Shown here in pieces: positions 55,548-64,000 of a stretch of DNA of 64,000 bases. Within the stretch, counting starts at the first letter, position 1. The number at the start of each line of letters is the position of its first letter. Both the position numbers and the translations under genes were made by a program. The stretch comes from Streptomyces sp. P9-A4. Lineage in GTDB: Bacteria; Actinomycetota; Actinomycetes; Streptomycetales; Streptomycetaceae. Location: the NCBI RefSeq assembly GCF_036634195.1, contig NZ_JAZIFY010000001.1, positions 5,962,501-6,026,500 on the forward strand. The letters run 5' to 3'. The notes beneath the pieces are model-generated. The model was not told the origin of the DNA. It worked only from the letters and a program-made list of their open reading frames with translations, and searched no databases.

Positions 55548-57241
55548 GAGAGGGACTCCTCCGAGGCGCGGGCCGTCCAGGTCGCGAAGCGCTCGCCGTC
55601 CTCGCGCTCCGCCTGGAAGCGCTTGAGGACCCGCTCCACGTAGTCGGGCAGCTCGGCCGCGGTGACCTTGAGGCCGCGGACCTTGCGGCCGAAGCCGGCC
55701 TCCAGGCCGAGGGCGCCGCCCAGGTGGACCTGGTAGCCCTCGACGCGGTTGCCCTCGTCGTCCAGGACCAGCTGGCCCTTGAGGCCGATGTCCGCGACCT
55801 GGATGCGGGCGCAGGCGTTCGGGCAGCCGTTGATGTTGATCGTCAGCGGCTCGTCGAACTCCGGGATGCGGCGCTCCAGTTCGTCGATGAGCGAGGAGCC
55901 GCGGCCCTTCGTCTCGACGATCGCGAGCTTGCAGAACTCGATGCCGGTGCAGGCCATCGTGCCGCGCCGGAACGGGGTCGGGTCCACCCGAAGGTCGAGG
56001 GCTTCCAGGGCGGCGACCGCCGATTCGATCCGGGCCTCCTCGACGTCGAGGAGGATCATCTTCTGGTCCGCGGTGGTGCGCAGCCGGCCGGAGCCGTGCT
56101 GCTCGGCCAGGCCGGCGATCTTGGTGAGGGTGGCGCCGTCGACCCGGCCCACGCGCGGGGCGAAGCCGATGTAGAACCGGCCGTCGTTCTGCCGGTGCAC
56201 GCCCATGTGGTCGCGCCACTGGCCCGCGGGCTGCTCGGGAGCGGGGCCGTCCGTCAGCTTGCGCTGGAGGTACTCGTCCTCCAGGACCCGGCGGAACTTC
56301 TCCGGGCCCCAGTCGGCGACGAGGAACTTCAGGCGGGCGCGGTTGCGCAGCCGGCGGTAGCCGTAGTCGCGGAAGATCGAGATGACGCCCTCGTAGACGT
56401 CCGGGACCTCATCGAGCGAGACCCAAGTGCCCAGGCGGACACCGAGCTTGGGGTTGGTGGAGAGACCGCCGCCGACCCAGACGTCGAAGCCGGGGCCGTG
56501 CTCCGGGTGGTGCACGCCGACGAAGGCGATGTCGTTGATCTCGTGCGCCACGTCGAGCTGCGGCGAGCCGGAGACCGCGGACTTGAACTTGCGGGGCAGG
56601 TTGGAGAATTCCTTGTTGCCCACGATCCGACGCTGGATCTCGTCGATGGCGGGGGTGCCGTCGATGATCTCGTCGGCGGCGATGCCGGCCACCGGGGAGC
56701 CGAGGATGACACGCGGGGTGTCACCGCAGGCCTCGGTGGTGGACAGGCCGACCGCCTCCAGGCGGTTCCAGATCTCGGGGACGTCCTCGATGCGGATCCA
56801 GTGGTACTGGACGTTCTGCCGGTCCGTGATGTCGGCGGTGCCCCGGGCGAACTCCTCGGAGATCTCGCCGATCACGCGGAGCTGGTCGGTGGTCAGCCGG
56901 CCGCCGTCGATGCGGACACGGAGCATGAAGTACTCGTCGTCCAGCTCCTCCGGCTCCAGGACACCCGTCTTGGTGCCGTCCAGACCCTGCTTGCGCTGGG
57001 TGTAGAGGCCCCACCAGCGCATGCGTCCGCGCAGGTCGTTGGGGTCGATGGAGTCGAATCCCTGCTTCGAGTAGACCGTCTCAATACGTGTCCGTACATT
57101 GAGACCGTCGTCGTCCTTCTTGAACTGCTCATTGCCGTTCAGGGGGGTGAAGTGCCCCACGGCCCACTGACCCTCGCCACGGTGGCGCCCGGTCTTGCGG
57201 CGTGCGGCGGCTGGGGTGGGGTTTTCCGGGGTGGCGGCCAT
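55544..57241 (-). CDS. ferredoxin-dependent sulfite reductase (sirohaem/Fe-S)
   Basis: The product is 565 aa, the size of actinomycete sulfite reductases. Two nitrite/sulfite reductase ferredoxin-like halves precede the sirohaem-4Fe4S repeats. The cluster cysteines are in MACTGIEFCKLAIVETKG and INGCPNACARIQV. It reduces sulfite to sulfide with six electrons from ferredoxin. Nitrite reductase is the family alternative, but the operon context with cysH, cysC, cysD and cysN fixes its role. ATG 57239-57241 has GAAGGAC upstream. A leader peptide and hairpin precede it. Confidence 0.92.
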   Translation of the reverse strand: MAATPENPTPAAARRKTGRHRGEGQWAVGHFTPLNGNEQFKKDDDGLNVRTRIETVYSKQGFDSIDPNDLRGRMRWWGLYTQRKQGLDGTKTGVLEPEELDDEYFMLRVRIDGGRLTTDQLRVIGEISEEFARGTADITDRQNVQYHWIRIEDVPEIWNRLEAVGLSTTEACGDTPRVILGSPVAGIAADEIIDGTPAIDEIQRRIVGNKEFSNLPRKFKSAVSGSPQLDVAHEINDIAFVGVHHPEHGPGFDVWVGGGLSTNPKLGVRLGTWVSLDEVPDVYEGVISIFRDYGYRRLRNRARLKFLVADWGPEKFRRVLEDEYLQRKLTDGPAPEQPAGQWRDHMGVHRQNDGRFYIGFAPRVGRVDGATLTKIAGLAEQHGSGRLRTTADQKMILLDVEEARIESAVAALEALDLRVDPTPFRRGTMACTGIEFCKLAIVETKGRGSSLIDELERRIPEFDEPLTININGCPNACARIQVADIGLKGQLVLDDEGNRVEGYQVHLGGALGLEAGFGRKVRGLKVTAAELPDYVERVLKRFQAEREDGERFATWTARASEESLS

Positions 57242-57275
57242 GGCGTCTTGTCCTTCGGGACTGCGAGAGGGCGGC

Positions 57276-57305
57276 TCTGACCTGCACACTCGCGCTCAGG
57301 TCAGA
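57276..57305. promoter_or_regulatory. hairpin in the sulfite reductase leader, possible attenuator
   Basis: A perfect 9-bp stem (TCTGACCTG at 57276-57284 with 57297-57305) and 12-base loop lies 35 bases before the sulfite reductase start and 72 bases after the leader peptide stop. It could be the attenuating structure of the cysteine leader. Confidence 0.6.
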
Positions 57306-57377
57306 GGGTGGCGCGTCAGTGCGCAGCAGGGCGGGGCAGAGTCGTGCTGAAAAGGAATCGCGGCGGTGCTGGTTCTC

Positions 57378-57461
57378 TCAGCGCGCCGGACAGATGGCGC
57401 TGGACATGCGGCCGAGGTCGACGTGCCGCCGACTCACCAAGGCAATTCCAGTTCCAGACAT
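57378..57461 (-). CDS. 27-aa cysteine leader peptide of the sulfur operon
   Basis: The frame runs from ATG 57459-57461 to TGA 57378-57380 and begins MSGTGIALVSRRHVDLGR, ending MSSAICPAR. This matches the small putative leader peptides found ahead of sulfur-assimilation genes in Streptomyces, with one Cys codon four codons before the end. Slow decoding of Cys when cysteine is short would change folding downstream and raise operon expression. It has no strong ribosome site and may be leaderless. Residues and position are seen; the mechanism is inferred from the family. Confidence 0.85.
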   Translation of the reverse strand: MSGTGIALVSRRHVDLGRMSSAICPAR

Positions 57462-57524
57462 GACGGAAGCGTGTCACGGGACTTTGGACCCAGTCCAGCA
57501 TCGTCCAGGATGCGGACTTATTCG

Positions 57525-57539
57525 TCTCGCTTGGCGAGA
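57525..57539. promoter_or_regulatory. inverted repeat upstream of the sulfur leader, candidate operator
   Basis: TCTCGC-TTG-GCGAGA is a perfect 6-bp dyad 64-78 bases upstream of the leader start codon, where a promoter or regulator site is expected. The regulator is unknown. Confidence 0.45.
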
Positions 57540-57561
57540 TGGTGTGTTATGGGTCACGCGA

Positions 57562-57585
57562 AAGGGGCCCTGATGAGGGCCCCTT
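57562..57585. terminator. terminator between the GNAT gene and the sulfur operon promoter
   Basis: A perfect 9-bp stem (AAGGGGCCC at 57562-57570 with 57577-57585) and six-base loop lies 57 bases past the GNAT stop. It isolates the sulfur promoter from upstream transcription. Confidence 0.85.
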
Positions 57586-57604
57586 CGGGTGTGCGTGGTG
57601 GTGC

Positions 57605-57651
57605 CGGCCGGTGCTGTCGGGCGTGGTGGCGGCCGGTGCTGTCAGGCGTGG
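57605..57651 (+). repeat. 25-bp tandem duplication at the 3' end of the GNAT gene
   Basis: The 22-base stretch at 57605-57626 recurs at 57630-57651 with one difference. The right copy contains the GNAT stop codon; the left copy lies beyond it. Confidence 0.7.
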
Positions 57652-58211
57652 GCGCCGGGCCAGGGGCCAGGGGTCTCCGACTCCTCGGCCTCCTCGACCT
57701 TGGTGTCGAAGAGCCGGAAGCCGCGCCGCTCGTAGTTGGCCATCGCGTGCGGGCCGTCGAGGGAGCAGGTGTGCACCCAGACGCGCTTCGTCTCCTCGCG
57801 CCCCGGCCAGCGGCCGGCCAGGTCCCAGGCCCGCGCGACGCCGTACGAGAGCAGATGGCCGCCGATCCGGCGCCCCCGGAAGGCCGGGATCAGGCCGAAG
57901 TAGGCGATCTCCACCACGCCGTCGGCCTGGGCCGCCAGCTCCACGTAACCGGCCGGCGTCCCCCTCTCGTACGCCACCCAGGTCTCCGTGCCCGGCTTCT
58001 CCACGATCTCCTGCCACTGCTTGTACGTCAGGGGCAGCCGGTCGTTCCAGCGGATGTCGCCGCCGACCGCCGTATAGAGGTAGCGGCTGTACTCCGGCGA
58101 CGGGACCTCGGCCCGCGTCACGGTGATGTCGCCGCCCTCCGGGACGGGGGAGGGGCGCAGGTCGGACGGTGAGGTCTGTTCGAGGGACCACGTGGTGAGA
58201 GTGATGCTCAT
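57642..58211 (-). CDS. GNAT family N-acetyltransferase
   Basis: The product is 189 aa. The GNAT core shows VVEIAYFGLIPAFRGRRIGG with the acetyl-CoA pyrophosphate loop and the C-terminal PHAMANYERRGFRLFDT. The substrate is unknown. ATG 58209-58211 gives MSITLTTW. It is followed by a strong terminator. A tandem duplication covers its stop codon. Confidence 0.88.
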   Translation of the reverse strand: MSITLTTWSLEQTSPSDLRPSPVPEGGDITVTRAEVPSPEYSRYLYTAVGGDIRWNDRLPLTYKQWQEIVEKPGTETWVAYERGTPAGYVELAAQADGVVEIAYFGLIPAFRGRRIGGHLLSYGVARAWDLAGRWPGREETKRVWVHTCSLDGPHAMANYERRGFRLFDTKVEEAEESETPGPWPGAHA

Positions 58212-58360
58212 GGGGTCATCGCATCATGAGCCCGCGCGGCGCGGCGAGCTGGGTTCGGTGACCGGGCCCGAGTGTCCGGAATGTGGACGTGCCGGCTCGT
58301 CCCTCGGCGGGTGGGGAGGCCGCTCTCCAGGAAGGGGCTCCGCCCCCGCACCCGCCGGAC

Positions 58361-59647
58361 CTACACCCCCGCCCGCACCGCCGGTGCCAGCGAGTGGGGC
58401 AGCAGGTCCGCCGCGAGTTCCGGGCGCAGCACCTCCACCGCCACCTCTTCCCGGAAGCGGTACGGGCGGTGCGCCAGGACCCCGGCCAGGTTCCGGCGTA
58501 CCCGCGACATCTCCGCCCGTACGGTCACCGTCCGCGTGCGGTCCCCGAACACGTCGTCCGCCAGCTCCGCCGCCGTCCGCCCGTCCCGGTGCAGCGCGAG
58601 GACGTACAGCAGCTCCGCGTGCCGGGGGCTCAGCTCCTGCTGCCAGCTGCCCGCCGCCCCCGAGACGGCCACCGTCCAGCGGCGCGGCCGGCTCAGGTCC
58701 AGCACCACCCGGCTCGCCGCCTCCGTGTCCGGGGTCTCCGGCCGGGTCTCCTCCTCCACCCGCAGCAGCCAGCCGCCGGGCAGCGGCTCCACCGCGCACA
58801 CGCCGAGCGAGGGCAGCCACACCCGGCCGGCCCGGAAGGACTTCGGCAGCGGGATCCGGTCCACCGGCGCGAGCCCGGTCACCGCCGCCGTCCACCCGTG
58901 GCCGTCCACGGCGACCGCCCGGCCGCCCACCCGGCACAGGATCGGCGCGGCCACCGCCCGCAGCCGCTCGACCGAACCGCGGTGCCGCTCGCGCATCTCG
59001 GCCTCCGCGAGCTGGGCCACCGAACCGACCAGCGCCAGCATCGCCGGATGGAAGGTCGACGCGGGACCGCTCACGTCCAGGATGCCGAGCAGCCGCCGGT
59101 CGCGCGGGTCGTACACGGGGGCGGCGGCGCAGGTCCAGTTGTGCAGGGCCTGCACGTAGTGCTCGGCCGAGTGCACCTGGACGGCCCGGCCCATGGCGAG
59201 CGCCGTACCGACCGCGTTGGTGCCGGTGGTGTGTTCGGTCCAGGCGGCGCCCTCCTCCAGGCAGATGCCGTTGGCCTTCCGCAGCACCGAGAGGTTCCCC
59301 TGCCGCCACAGCACCCGGCCGTGCTCGTCGGTCACCACCATGATCTGGAGCGAGGTGTCGGCGATCCCGGCGAGCCCGTTGGTGAGCGTCCGCATGACCT
59401 CGGACAGGAGGGTGCCCCTGCGCCGCTGCTCCAGCTCGTCCCGCTGGAGCAGCACGCTGCTCGTGCCCTGGTCGGGGTCGAGGCCGAGCCGGGCCATCCG
59501 CTGCCAGGACGCGTCGATGACGGGGCGGGGAGCGATCGGCGGCCGTCGGCCCGCGAGGGTCTCCTCGCGCACCCGGCGGAGCAGCCGGGTGGCCTGCGCT
59601 GCGTCCATGGCGGCGAGGCGCCTCATGTCGAGCTGCGTGTTGTTCAT
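58361..59647 (-). CDS. GAF-domain transcriptional regulator (AcoR-like N-terminus, winged-helix C-terminus)
   Basis: The product is 428 aa. The N-terminal half resembles the sensor part of AcoR-type activators: PVIDASWQRMARLGLDP, then the GAF domain with VLWRQGNLSVLRKANGICLE and EHTTGTNAVGTALAMGRAVQ. There is no AAA+ sigma-54 domain; the C-terminus (SPRHAELLYVLALHRDGRTA, then AELADDVFGDRTRTVTVRAE) looks like a winged helix. It probably senses a small molecule and regulates by ordinary RNA polymerase contacts. ATG 59645-59647 has GGGAGAG upstream. No aldehyde dehydrogenase gene is next to it. Confidence 0.85.
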   Translation of the reverse strand: MNNTQLDMRRLAAMDAAQATRLLRRVREETLAGRRPPIAPRPVIDASWQRMARLGLDPDQGTSSVLLQRDELEQRRRGTLLSEVMRTLTNGLAGIADTSLQIMVVTDEHGRVLWRQGNLSVLRKANGICLEEGAAWTEHTTGTNAVGTALAMGRAVQVHSAEHYVQALHNWTCAAAPVYDPRDRRLLGILDVSGPASTFHPAMLALVGSVAQLAEAEMRERHRGSVERLRAVAAPILCRVGGRAVAVDGHGWTAAVTGLAPVDRIPLPKSFRAGRVWLPSLGVCAVEPLPGGWLLRVEEETRPETPDTEAASRVVLDLSRPRRWTVAVSGAAGSWQQELSPRHAELLYVLALHRDGRTAAELADDVFGDRTRTVTVRAEMSRVRRNLAGVLAHRPYRFREEVAVEVLRPELAADLLPHSLAPAVRAGV

Positions 59648-60231
59648 CGGTCTCTCCCAGCCACCCGGGGTGCTGTATCGGTTCTGCACGGGGCAGATGT
59701 CCGGAGTGTCGGTGCCCATCGTGCCGTTCGGAAGCGTCCCGCGAGGCCCGGTTCGGGTAATCCTGCAACCCTTTGCAACCCTGGTCCTCCACCGCCCCCC
59801 TGAGCGATGGTTGTCCGAGCGGTGGGTGGTGCCGTGTCGGCGCAGCACCACCCCCGCTTTTCCGCGCGTGCCGACCCCCTGCGGTCCACCCCTGGGACGC
59901 GCGGCAAGCTTTCCCGTAGGAACGGCCGGCCCCTTCACTCGTACGCGCAGGCGGCTCCCCTCCCCGTACGGACGGTCCCTCAGACCTCGATCCGCGCCCG
60001 CTCCATCAACGCCCGCAGGTCCAGCGTGTGCGGCACCGCACTGAATGCCGCGCCCCGCCTGCCGCGCACGCACACGCCATGACGGGAAGCGAGGACCGCT
60101 GCCGTGTCCGATCCCCTGCCCGACCGCTTCGGGCCCGTCCCCGACGTCGGAGGAGGACAGGACCCACGACCGAGCGGAACCACTGCTGGGCAGGCTCGGC
60201 GTTCAGCGCGCCCGCGCGCGAGGATGGAAGC
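59648..60231. other. 584-bp intergenic region with tandem TGCAACCCT sites
   Basis: No supported gene is seen. At 59764-59772 and 59774-59782, TGCAACCCT occurs twice at a 10-base (one helical turn) spacing, about 117 bases upstream of the regulator start. Such a pair is suited to bind a dimeric regulator. The region also contains the promoter of the DUF2236 gene. An antisense reading frame at 59980-61005 overlaps it but is a shadow of the DUF2236 gene. Confidence 0.4.
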
Positions 60232-61122
60232 GTGAACACGTCCGGGAAGTCCGGTCCGGGCCTGCGGGAGCGGGCCGGCAGCAGCCTGTTCAGCCACGTC
60301 GCCGGACCCTCGGGAGCGCGGAACCGGGCCCGGATCCACGGCACCCCGGGCCCGCGCTGGTTCGGACCCGAGCGGCCCATCCGCACCGTCCACGGGGACG
60401 CGTCCATGTTCATCGGCGGTCTGAGCGCGCTCCTCCTGCAGTCCCTGCACCCGCGCGCCATGGCCGCCGTCGCCGGGCACTCCGGCTTCCGCGGCGACCC
60501 CTGGGGACGCCTCCAGCGGACCAGCACCTTCCTCGCCTTCACGACCTACGGCACCGCCGAGGACGCCCAGCGCGCCGTGGACCACGTCCGGGAGGTGCAC
60601 GAGCGGATCAGGGGGACCACTCCGGACGGCGAGCCCTACCACGCCGCCGACCCGCACCTGCTGTGCTGGGTGCACGTGGCGGAGGTGGACAGCTTCCTGC
60701 GCGCACACCAGCGTTTCGGGGCCACCCCGCTGGACGGCGCCGGCTGTGACGCCTACATCGCCGACGCGGCTCGGGTCGCCCGCGCCCTCGGAGTCCCCGA
60801 TCCGCCGTGCGACCGCACCGCCCTCGCGGCCCGGCTGGCGCGCTACCGCCCCGAACTCCGCGCCACGGCGCAGGCGCGGGACGCGGCGCACTTCGTACTC
60901 CGCGAACCTCCGCTGCCGTGGGTCGCCCGCGGCCCCTACGCCGTACTCGCCTCGAACGCGGTCCGGCTGCTGCCGCCGCAGGCCCGCACCATGCTGGACC
61001 TCCACACGGCGCCGTACCTTTCAGAAGGCCTCGTACGGCTGTCCGGACGGGCACTGACGGGGACGATCCGATGGGCGATGGCGGCTCTCCCGCCCCCTGA
61101 GGAGCCCACCGGGCCACGCTGA
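60232..61122 (+). CDS. DUF2236 (MpaB-like) oxygenase family protein
   Basis: The product is 296 aa. Family markers are SLHPRAMAAVAGHSGFRGDP, then WGRLQRTSTFLAFTTYGTAE, then a later HLLCWVHVAEVDSFLRAHQR with the haem/iron-binding His. MpaB/latex-clearing-like members bind haem and cleave or oxidise substrates; the substrate here is unknown. GTG 60232 has GGATGGAAG ahead. It reads away from the GAF regulator. Confidence 0.82.
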   Translation: MNTSGKSGPGLRERAGSSLFSHVAGPSGARNRARIHGTPGPRWFGPERPIRTVHGDASMFIGGLSALLLQSLHPRAMAAVAGHSGFRGDPWGRLQRTSTFLAFTTYGTAEDAQRAVDHVREVHERIRGTTPDGEPYHAADPHLLCWVHVAEVDSFLRAHQRFGATPLDGAGCDAYIADAARVARALGVPDPPCDRTALAARLARYRPELRATAQARDAAHFVLREPPLPWVARGPYAVLASNAVRLLPPQARTMLDLHTAPYLSEGLVRLSGRALTGTIRWAMAALPPPEEPTGPR

Positions 61123-61347
61123 CGGCTCCACCGCTCCACGTCCGCCCACCCCCGTACCCGCGCGGAACCGCTCGCCGGACCGAGCGGGCTCAGCTCCTCG
61201 CGGACCTCCGTGAGGAGTCGCGGCGGGAGGCGCCGTTCGACCGTCTCCGCCGACGCCCGGCCGCTCACGAAGACGTCATGTCCCACCGGGGTGGAGCCTG
61301 GTCGGTCACCGTGCGGGTGCTCGGTGCCATGCCGATACGGTAAGCGG

Positions 61348-62472
61348 GTGCAGGCAGCAAGCGAAACACCCGAACGGCCCGATCGGCGGCCCTGGAGCAG
61401 GCTCCACCGCGCGCGCGTCCTCTACCGCAACGTATCGAAGCGGAAGATGGCCTGGCTGCTCCTCAAGGACACCGTCAACTCGTGCATCGAGTACCGGATC
61501 CTCGGCCTCGCCGCCGAGGCCGCGTTCTTCACCCTGCTGTCCCTGCCACCGCTGCTGCTCGGCCTGATCGCGGTCCTCGGCTACGCCGACGACCTGACCA
61601 ACACCGACACCGTGGCCAGCATCAGGGAGAACATCCTCCACGCGGCCGGCACGGTCCTGTCCGACCGGGGCGTCCACGAGATCGCCGAACCCCTCCTGAA
61701 CGACATCACCCAGGGCAAACGGCCCGAGCTGATCTCCCTCGGCTTCGCCATCGCCCTCTGGTCCGGATCGCGCGCGGTGAACGTCTTCATCGACACCATC
61801 ACCGTCATGTACGGCCTCGACGGGCACCGGGGCATCGTCAAGACCCGGCTCCTCGCCCTGCTGCTCTACATCGTGGCGCTGCTCATCGGCGCCGTCGTCC
61901 TGCCGCTGGCGGTGGTCGGGCCCGACCGGGTCGTCGAACTCGTGCCCTGGGGTACGGAGGTGGTCGCCGTCCTCTACTGGCCGGCCGTCATCCTGCTGTC
62001 CATCGCCTTCCTCACCACGCTCTACCACGTGTCCGTACCCGTCAGATCGCCGTGGATCGAGGACATCCCCGGCGCCCTCGTCGCGCTCGGCATGTGGGTC
62101 CTCGGCAGCTTCGTGCTGCGGATCTACCTCACCAGCCAGGTCGAGGGCCCGACGATCTACGGCTCGCTCGCCGCCCCCATCGCCGTCCTCCTCTGGATCG
62201 GCATCTCGGCCTTCGCGGTCCTGGTCGGCGCCGCCGTGAACGCCGCCATCGACCGGGTCTGGCCCTCCGTCGCCACCGCCGCCGCCCGCGAGGCCAACGA
62301 ACGGGCCCGCGCCGTCCAGGCCGCCGAGCTCGTCGCCCGCGTGCGGGCCGAGGCGGACGACGTCGACGAGGACGACCCCGACATGCCCTCCGAGTTCCCC
62401 GAGCGCTGGTCGAGGTTCCTGCCCCCGGACGACGTGAAGTCCCGCCTCCACTCCGGCTGGGAGAAGGACTGA
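61348..62472 (+). CDS. YihY/BrkB family membrane protein
   Basis: The product is 374 aa with about six spans. The family order is seen: [40 protein letters not shown], and [20 protein letters not shown]. The C-terminus is charged and cytoplasmic. YihY/BrkB proteins have no settled function, with proposed roles in transport or envelope integrity. GTG 61348 is taken. Intergenic bases 61123-61347 hold no gene I can support. Confidence 0.88.
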   Translation: MQAASETPERPDRRPWSRLHRARVLYRNVSKRKMAWLLLKDTVNSCIEYRILGLAAEAAFFTLLSLPPLLLGLIAVLGYADDLTNTDTVASIRENILHAAGTVLSDRGVHEIAEPLLNDITQGKRPELISLGFAIALWSGSRAVNVFIDTITVMYGLDGHRGIVKTRLLALLLYIVALLIGAVVLPLAVVGPDRVVELVPWGTEVVAVLYWPAVILLSIAFLTTLYHVSVPVRSPWIEDIPGALVALGMWVLGSFVLRIYLTSQVEGPTIYGSLAAPIAVLLWIGISAFAVLVGAAVNAAIDRVWPSVATAAAREANERARAVQAAELVARVRAEADDVDEDDPDMPSEFPERWSRFLPPDDVKSRLHSGWEKD

Positions 62473-62500
62473 CCCACCGGGCGGGGCCTATCGTCGAGGT

Positions 62501-63286
62501 GTGTACGAGGAACGCCCCGCCCTGCTCGACGGAGCCGTCCTGTGGACCCGGACCGCCGCCGGCCCCACGGCCGGCGCCACCGGCACCGCCACGGCGGAAC
62601 GGCCGGTCCTGCCCGACGGCTGCATGGACCTGATCTGGGCCGACGGACACCTCCTCGTCGCCGGACCCGACACACGCGCGTACGTGCCGGGCGAATTCGC
62701 CACGCGGTACGCGGGCATCCGCTTCGCCCCCGGTGACGCGCCCGCCTTCCTCGGCGTACCCGCCCACGAACTCCGCGACCGGCGGGTTCCCCTCGCCGCG
62801 CTGTGGGGCGAGACGGAGGCGCGGAGGCTCGGCGAGCGGATCGAGGCGGCCTCGGATCCGGCCGCAGCACTGGACGCGTTCGTACGGGGCCGGGCCGCCC
62901 ACGCGCCCGACCCCGACCCGCTGCTCCGGGCCGTGGTGGCCCGGCTCGCCGCCGGGCGGGCGGTCGAGGAGACGGCCGGGGCCGTCGGGCTCGGCGCCCG
63001 GCAACTGCACCGGCGTTCCCTGGACGCCTTCGGCTACGGCCCCAAGACCCTCGCCCGCGTCCTCCGCCTCCAGCGCGCGCTCGCGCTCGTCCGGGACGGC
63101 GTGCCGTACGCGGAGGCGGCGCTGCGCGCGGGCTGCGCCGACCAGGCCCACCTCGCGCGCGAGACACGGGCACTCGCGGGGACCACCCTGAGCGCCTACA
63201 CGGCGTCGGTGGCCGTACCGGGAGCGGCGCCGGCGTCGGCGAACAGCGAGACGCCGCTGCCGTCCGGGTCGAGGACCACCGCGTAA
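62501..63286 (+). CDS. AraC family transcriptional regulator
   Basis: The product is 261 aa. The C-terminal half has two helix-turn-helix units ([20 protein letters not shown], then [20 protein letters not shown], then [20 protein letters not shown]). The N-terminal part resembles a cupin sensor ([20 protein letters not shown]). GTG 62501 has no strong ribosome site. The last 91 bases overlap the convergent VOC gene, an unusually long 3' overlap. The two proteins may be linked, as AraC/VOC pairs are common. Confidence 0.83.
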   Translation: MYEERPALLDGAVLWTRTAAGPTAGATGTATAERPVLPDGCMDLIWADGHLLVAGPDTRAYVPGEFATRYAGIRFAPGDAPAFLGVPAHELRDRRVPLAALWGETEARRLGERIEAASDPAAALDAFVRGRAAHAPDPDPLLRAVVARLAAGRAVEETAGAVGLGARQLHRRSLDAFGYGPKTLARVLRLQRALALVRDGVPYAEAALRAGCADQAHLARETRALAGTTLSAYTASVAVPGAAPASANSETPLPSGSRTTA

Positions 63287-63636
63287 CGCTGGCCCCAGAC
63301 GGCGTCCCAGGGCTTCAGGTGCCCCCGGTACCCGGCGGCCGTCAGTTCCTCGTACACCGCGTCCACGTCCCCCGGCGTACCGCACTGGAAGGCGAGCTCG
63401 ATCCGGTGGCCGCCCTCGGGCCGCGTCCAGTCGGGATCGAAGGAACGGACGACGTCCTCTGTGTCCCAGGCGATCCGCAGCCCGCCGGGAAGCGTCGCCT
63501 CCACGTGCGGGGCGGACCCGGCGGAGTCGGGGACGTCCAGACCGAGACGACGGTAGAACGCGAGCGAGGCGGCCATGTCGGAGACGACGAGACCGATGAG
63601 GTCCAGCTGCGGGGTGATGCGGGATGTCCTGTCCAT
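63196..63636 (-). CDS. VOC family protein
   Basis: The product is 146 aa. The two VOC modules are [20 protein letters not shown] and [20 protein letters not shown], ending [21 protein letters not shown] 63634-63636 is clear. It overlaps the end of the AraC gene by 91 bases on the other strand. The substrate is unknown. Confidence 0.85.
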   Translation of the reverse strand: MDRTSRITPQLDLIGLVVSDMAASLAFYRRLGLDVPDSAGSAPHVEATLPGGLRIAWDTEDVVRSFDPDWTRPEGGHRIELAFQCGTPGDVDAVYEELTAAGYRGHLKPWDAVWGQRYAVVLDPDGSGVSLFADAGAAPGTATDAV

Positions 63637-63733
63637 GGAGGCACCGTAGGCGCGCCGCCACCATCCGGTCTTGAAAGAATCGGACGTGCCCCCGCCCTGC
63701 CGCACCACCGGTCCCCCCGGCTACGGTCGGCCC

Positions 63734-64000
63734 ATGAGCACGCGCGTGTACCGACGGACCTCATGGCCCTGGGCGGCGGCGGCCGTCCTGCTGTTCTGGC
63801 AGACCTGGTACCTCTGCCATGTCTTCGCCACCGAGTACTCGGGCGTGCGGTGGGAGTGCGACTCCGACGGCTGCGGCACGAACCAGCTCGCGGGCGGCGC
63901 GCTCTTCCTCGCCGTGCCGTCGCTGGTGGGCGCCGCCGTGGTCGCGGCCCCGTTCCTCGGGGCCGCAGGCGCCGGTATCGCCCTCCTCCTCGCCTCCTAC
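63734..64000 (+). CDS. small membrane protein, cut by window edge
   Basis: The frame starts at ATG 63734 and is open to the end of the window (89 codons). It begins MSTRVYRRTSWPWAAAAVLL, continues FWQTWYLCHVFATEYSGVRW, and carries two cysteines in ECDSDGCGTNQ between hydrophobic segments. At least two or three membrane spans are expected. The family is not recognised and the C-terminus is missing. Confidence 0.65.
   Translation, partial: MSTRVYRRTSWPWAAAAVLLFWQTWYLCHVFATEYSGVRWECDSDGCGTNQLAGGALFLAVPSLVGAAVVAAPFLGAAGAGIALLLASY

Noticed and set aside
59980..61005. A 341-codon minus-strand frame over the DUF2236 gene
   Set aside because: It is low-complexity and antisense to a recognised family; no start signal fits.

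Overview
The window is high-GC DNA (about 70 percent or more by eye) with GTG and TTG starts, short 4-base gene overlaps, mycothiol-type enzymes and gene families typical of Streptomyces: a SAV2148-type HEPN protein, a DUF1707-FHA protein, DUF2236, and the actinomycete sulfur-assimilation operon with its cysteine leader peptide. It looks like a chromosomal stretch of a Streptomyces or close relative. I found no tRNA, rRNA, CRISPR array, phage module or plasmid backbone.

Layout. 1-12.4 kb is mixed and mobile-element rich: a truncated YqeB-like gene and a TetR regulator, a complete IS982-family element, a second-copy EF-G with a small upstream reading frame, a nucleoside-kinase-like gene, a divergent SDR/LysR pair, a dienelactone-hydrolase-like gene lacking its nucleophile, and a lipoprotein gene framed by two 3' ends of an IS5-family transposase. 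12.6-20.3 kb is the most unusual part and resembles a small biosynthetic cluster. It holds a full-length seryl-tRNA synthetase on the minus strand, then an archaeal-type S-adenosylmethionine synthetase, a GT4 glycosyltransferase, a B12/radical-SAM enzyme, a truncated alanyl-tRNA-synthetase-like protein and an MFS exporter on the plus strand. I do not recognise its product.

20.3-42.5 kb carries ordinary metabolism. It includes the three dispersed genes of the maltooligosaccharide-to-trehalose route (treZ, treY, glgX/treX), an M24 peptidase, acetyltransferases, a P450-like protein with a damaged haem loop, a secreted copper-amine-oxidase-like protein with altered active-site residues, the HEPN protein and an exonuclease. 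42.7-45.8 kb is a sugar ABC importer (two permeases and a lipoprotein, no ATPase). 45.9-48 kb holds small mycothiol-type enzymes.

48-57.5 kb is a complete assimilatory sulfur operon on the minus strand: leader peptide, sulfite reductase, zinc-ribbon protein, cysH, cysC, cysD, cysN, a newly noted Cys-containing mini-ORF with a perfect hairpin, a sulfonate/sulfate-ester-type ABC importer, and a sirohydrochlorin chelatase. Almost every junction overlaps by 1-14 bases, so the route from import through APS, PAPS and sulfite to sulfide, plus sirohaem supply, is made as one unit. 57.6-64 kb ends with an acetyltransferase, a GAF regulator, a DUF2236 oxygenase, a YihY/BrkB membrane protein, an AraC/VOC pair and a truncated membrane protein.
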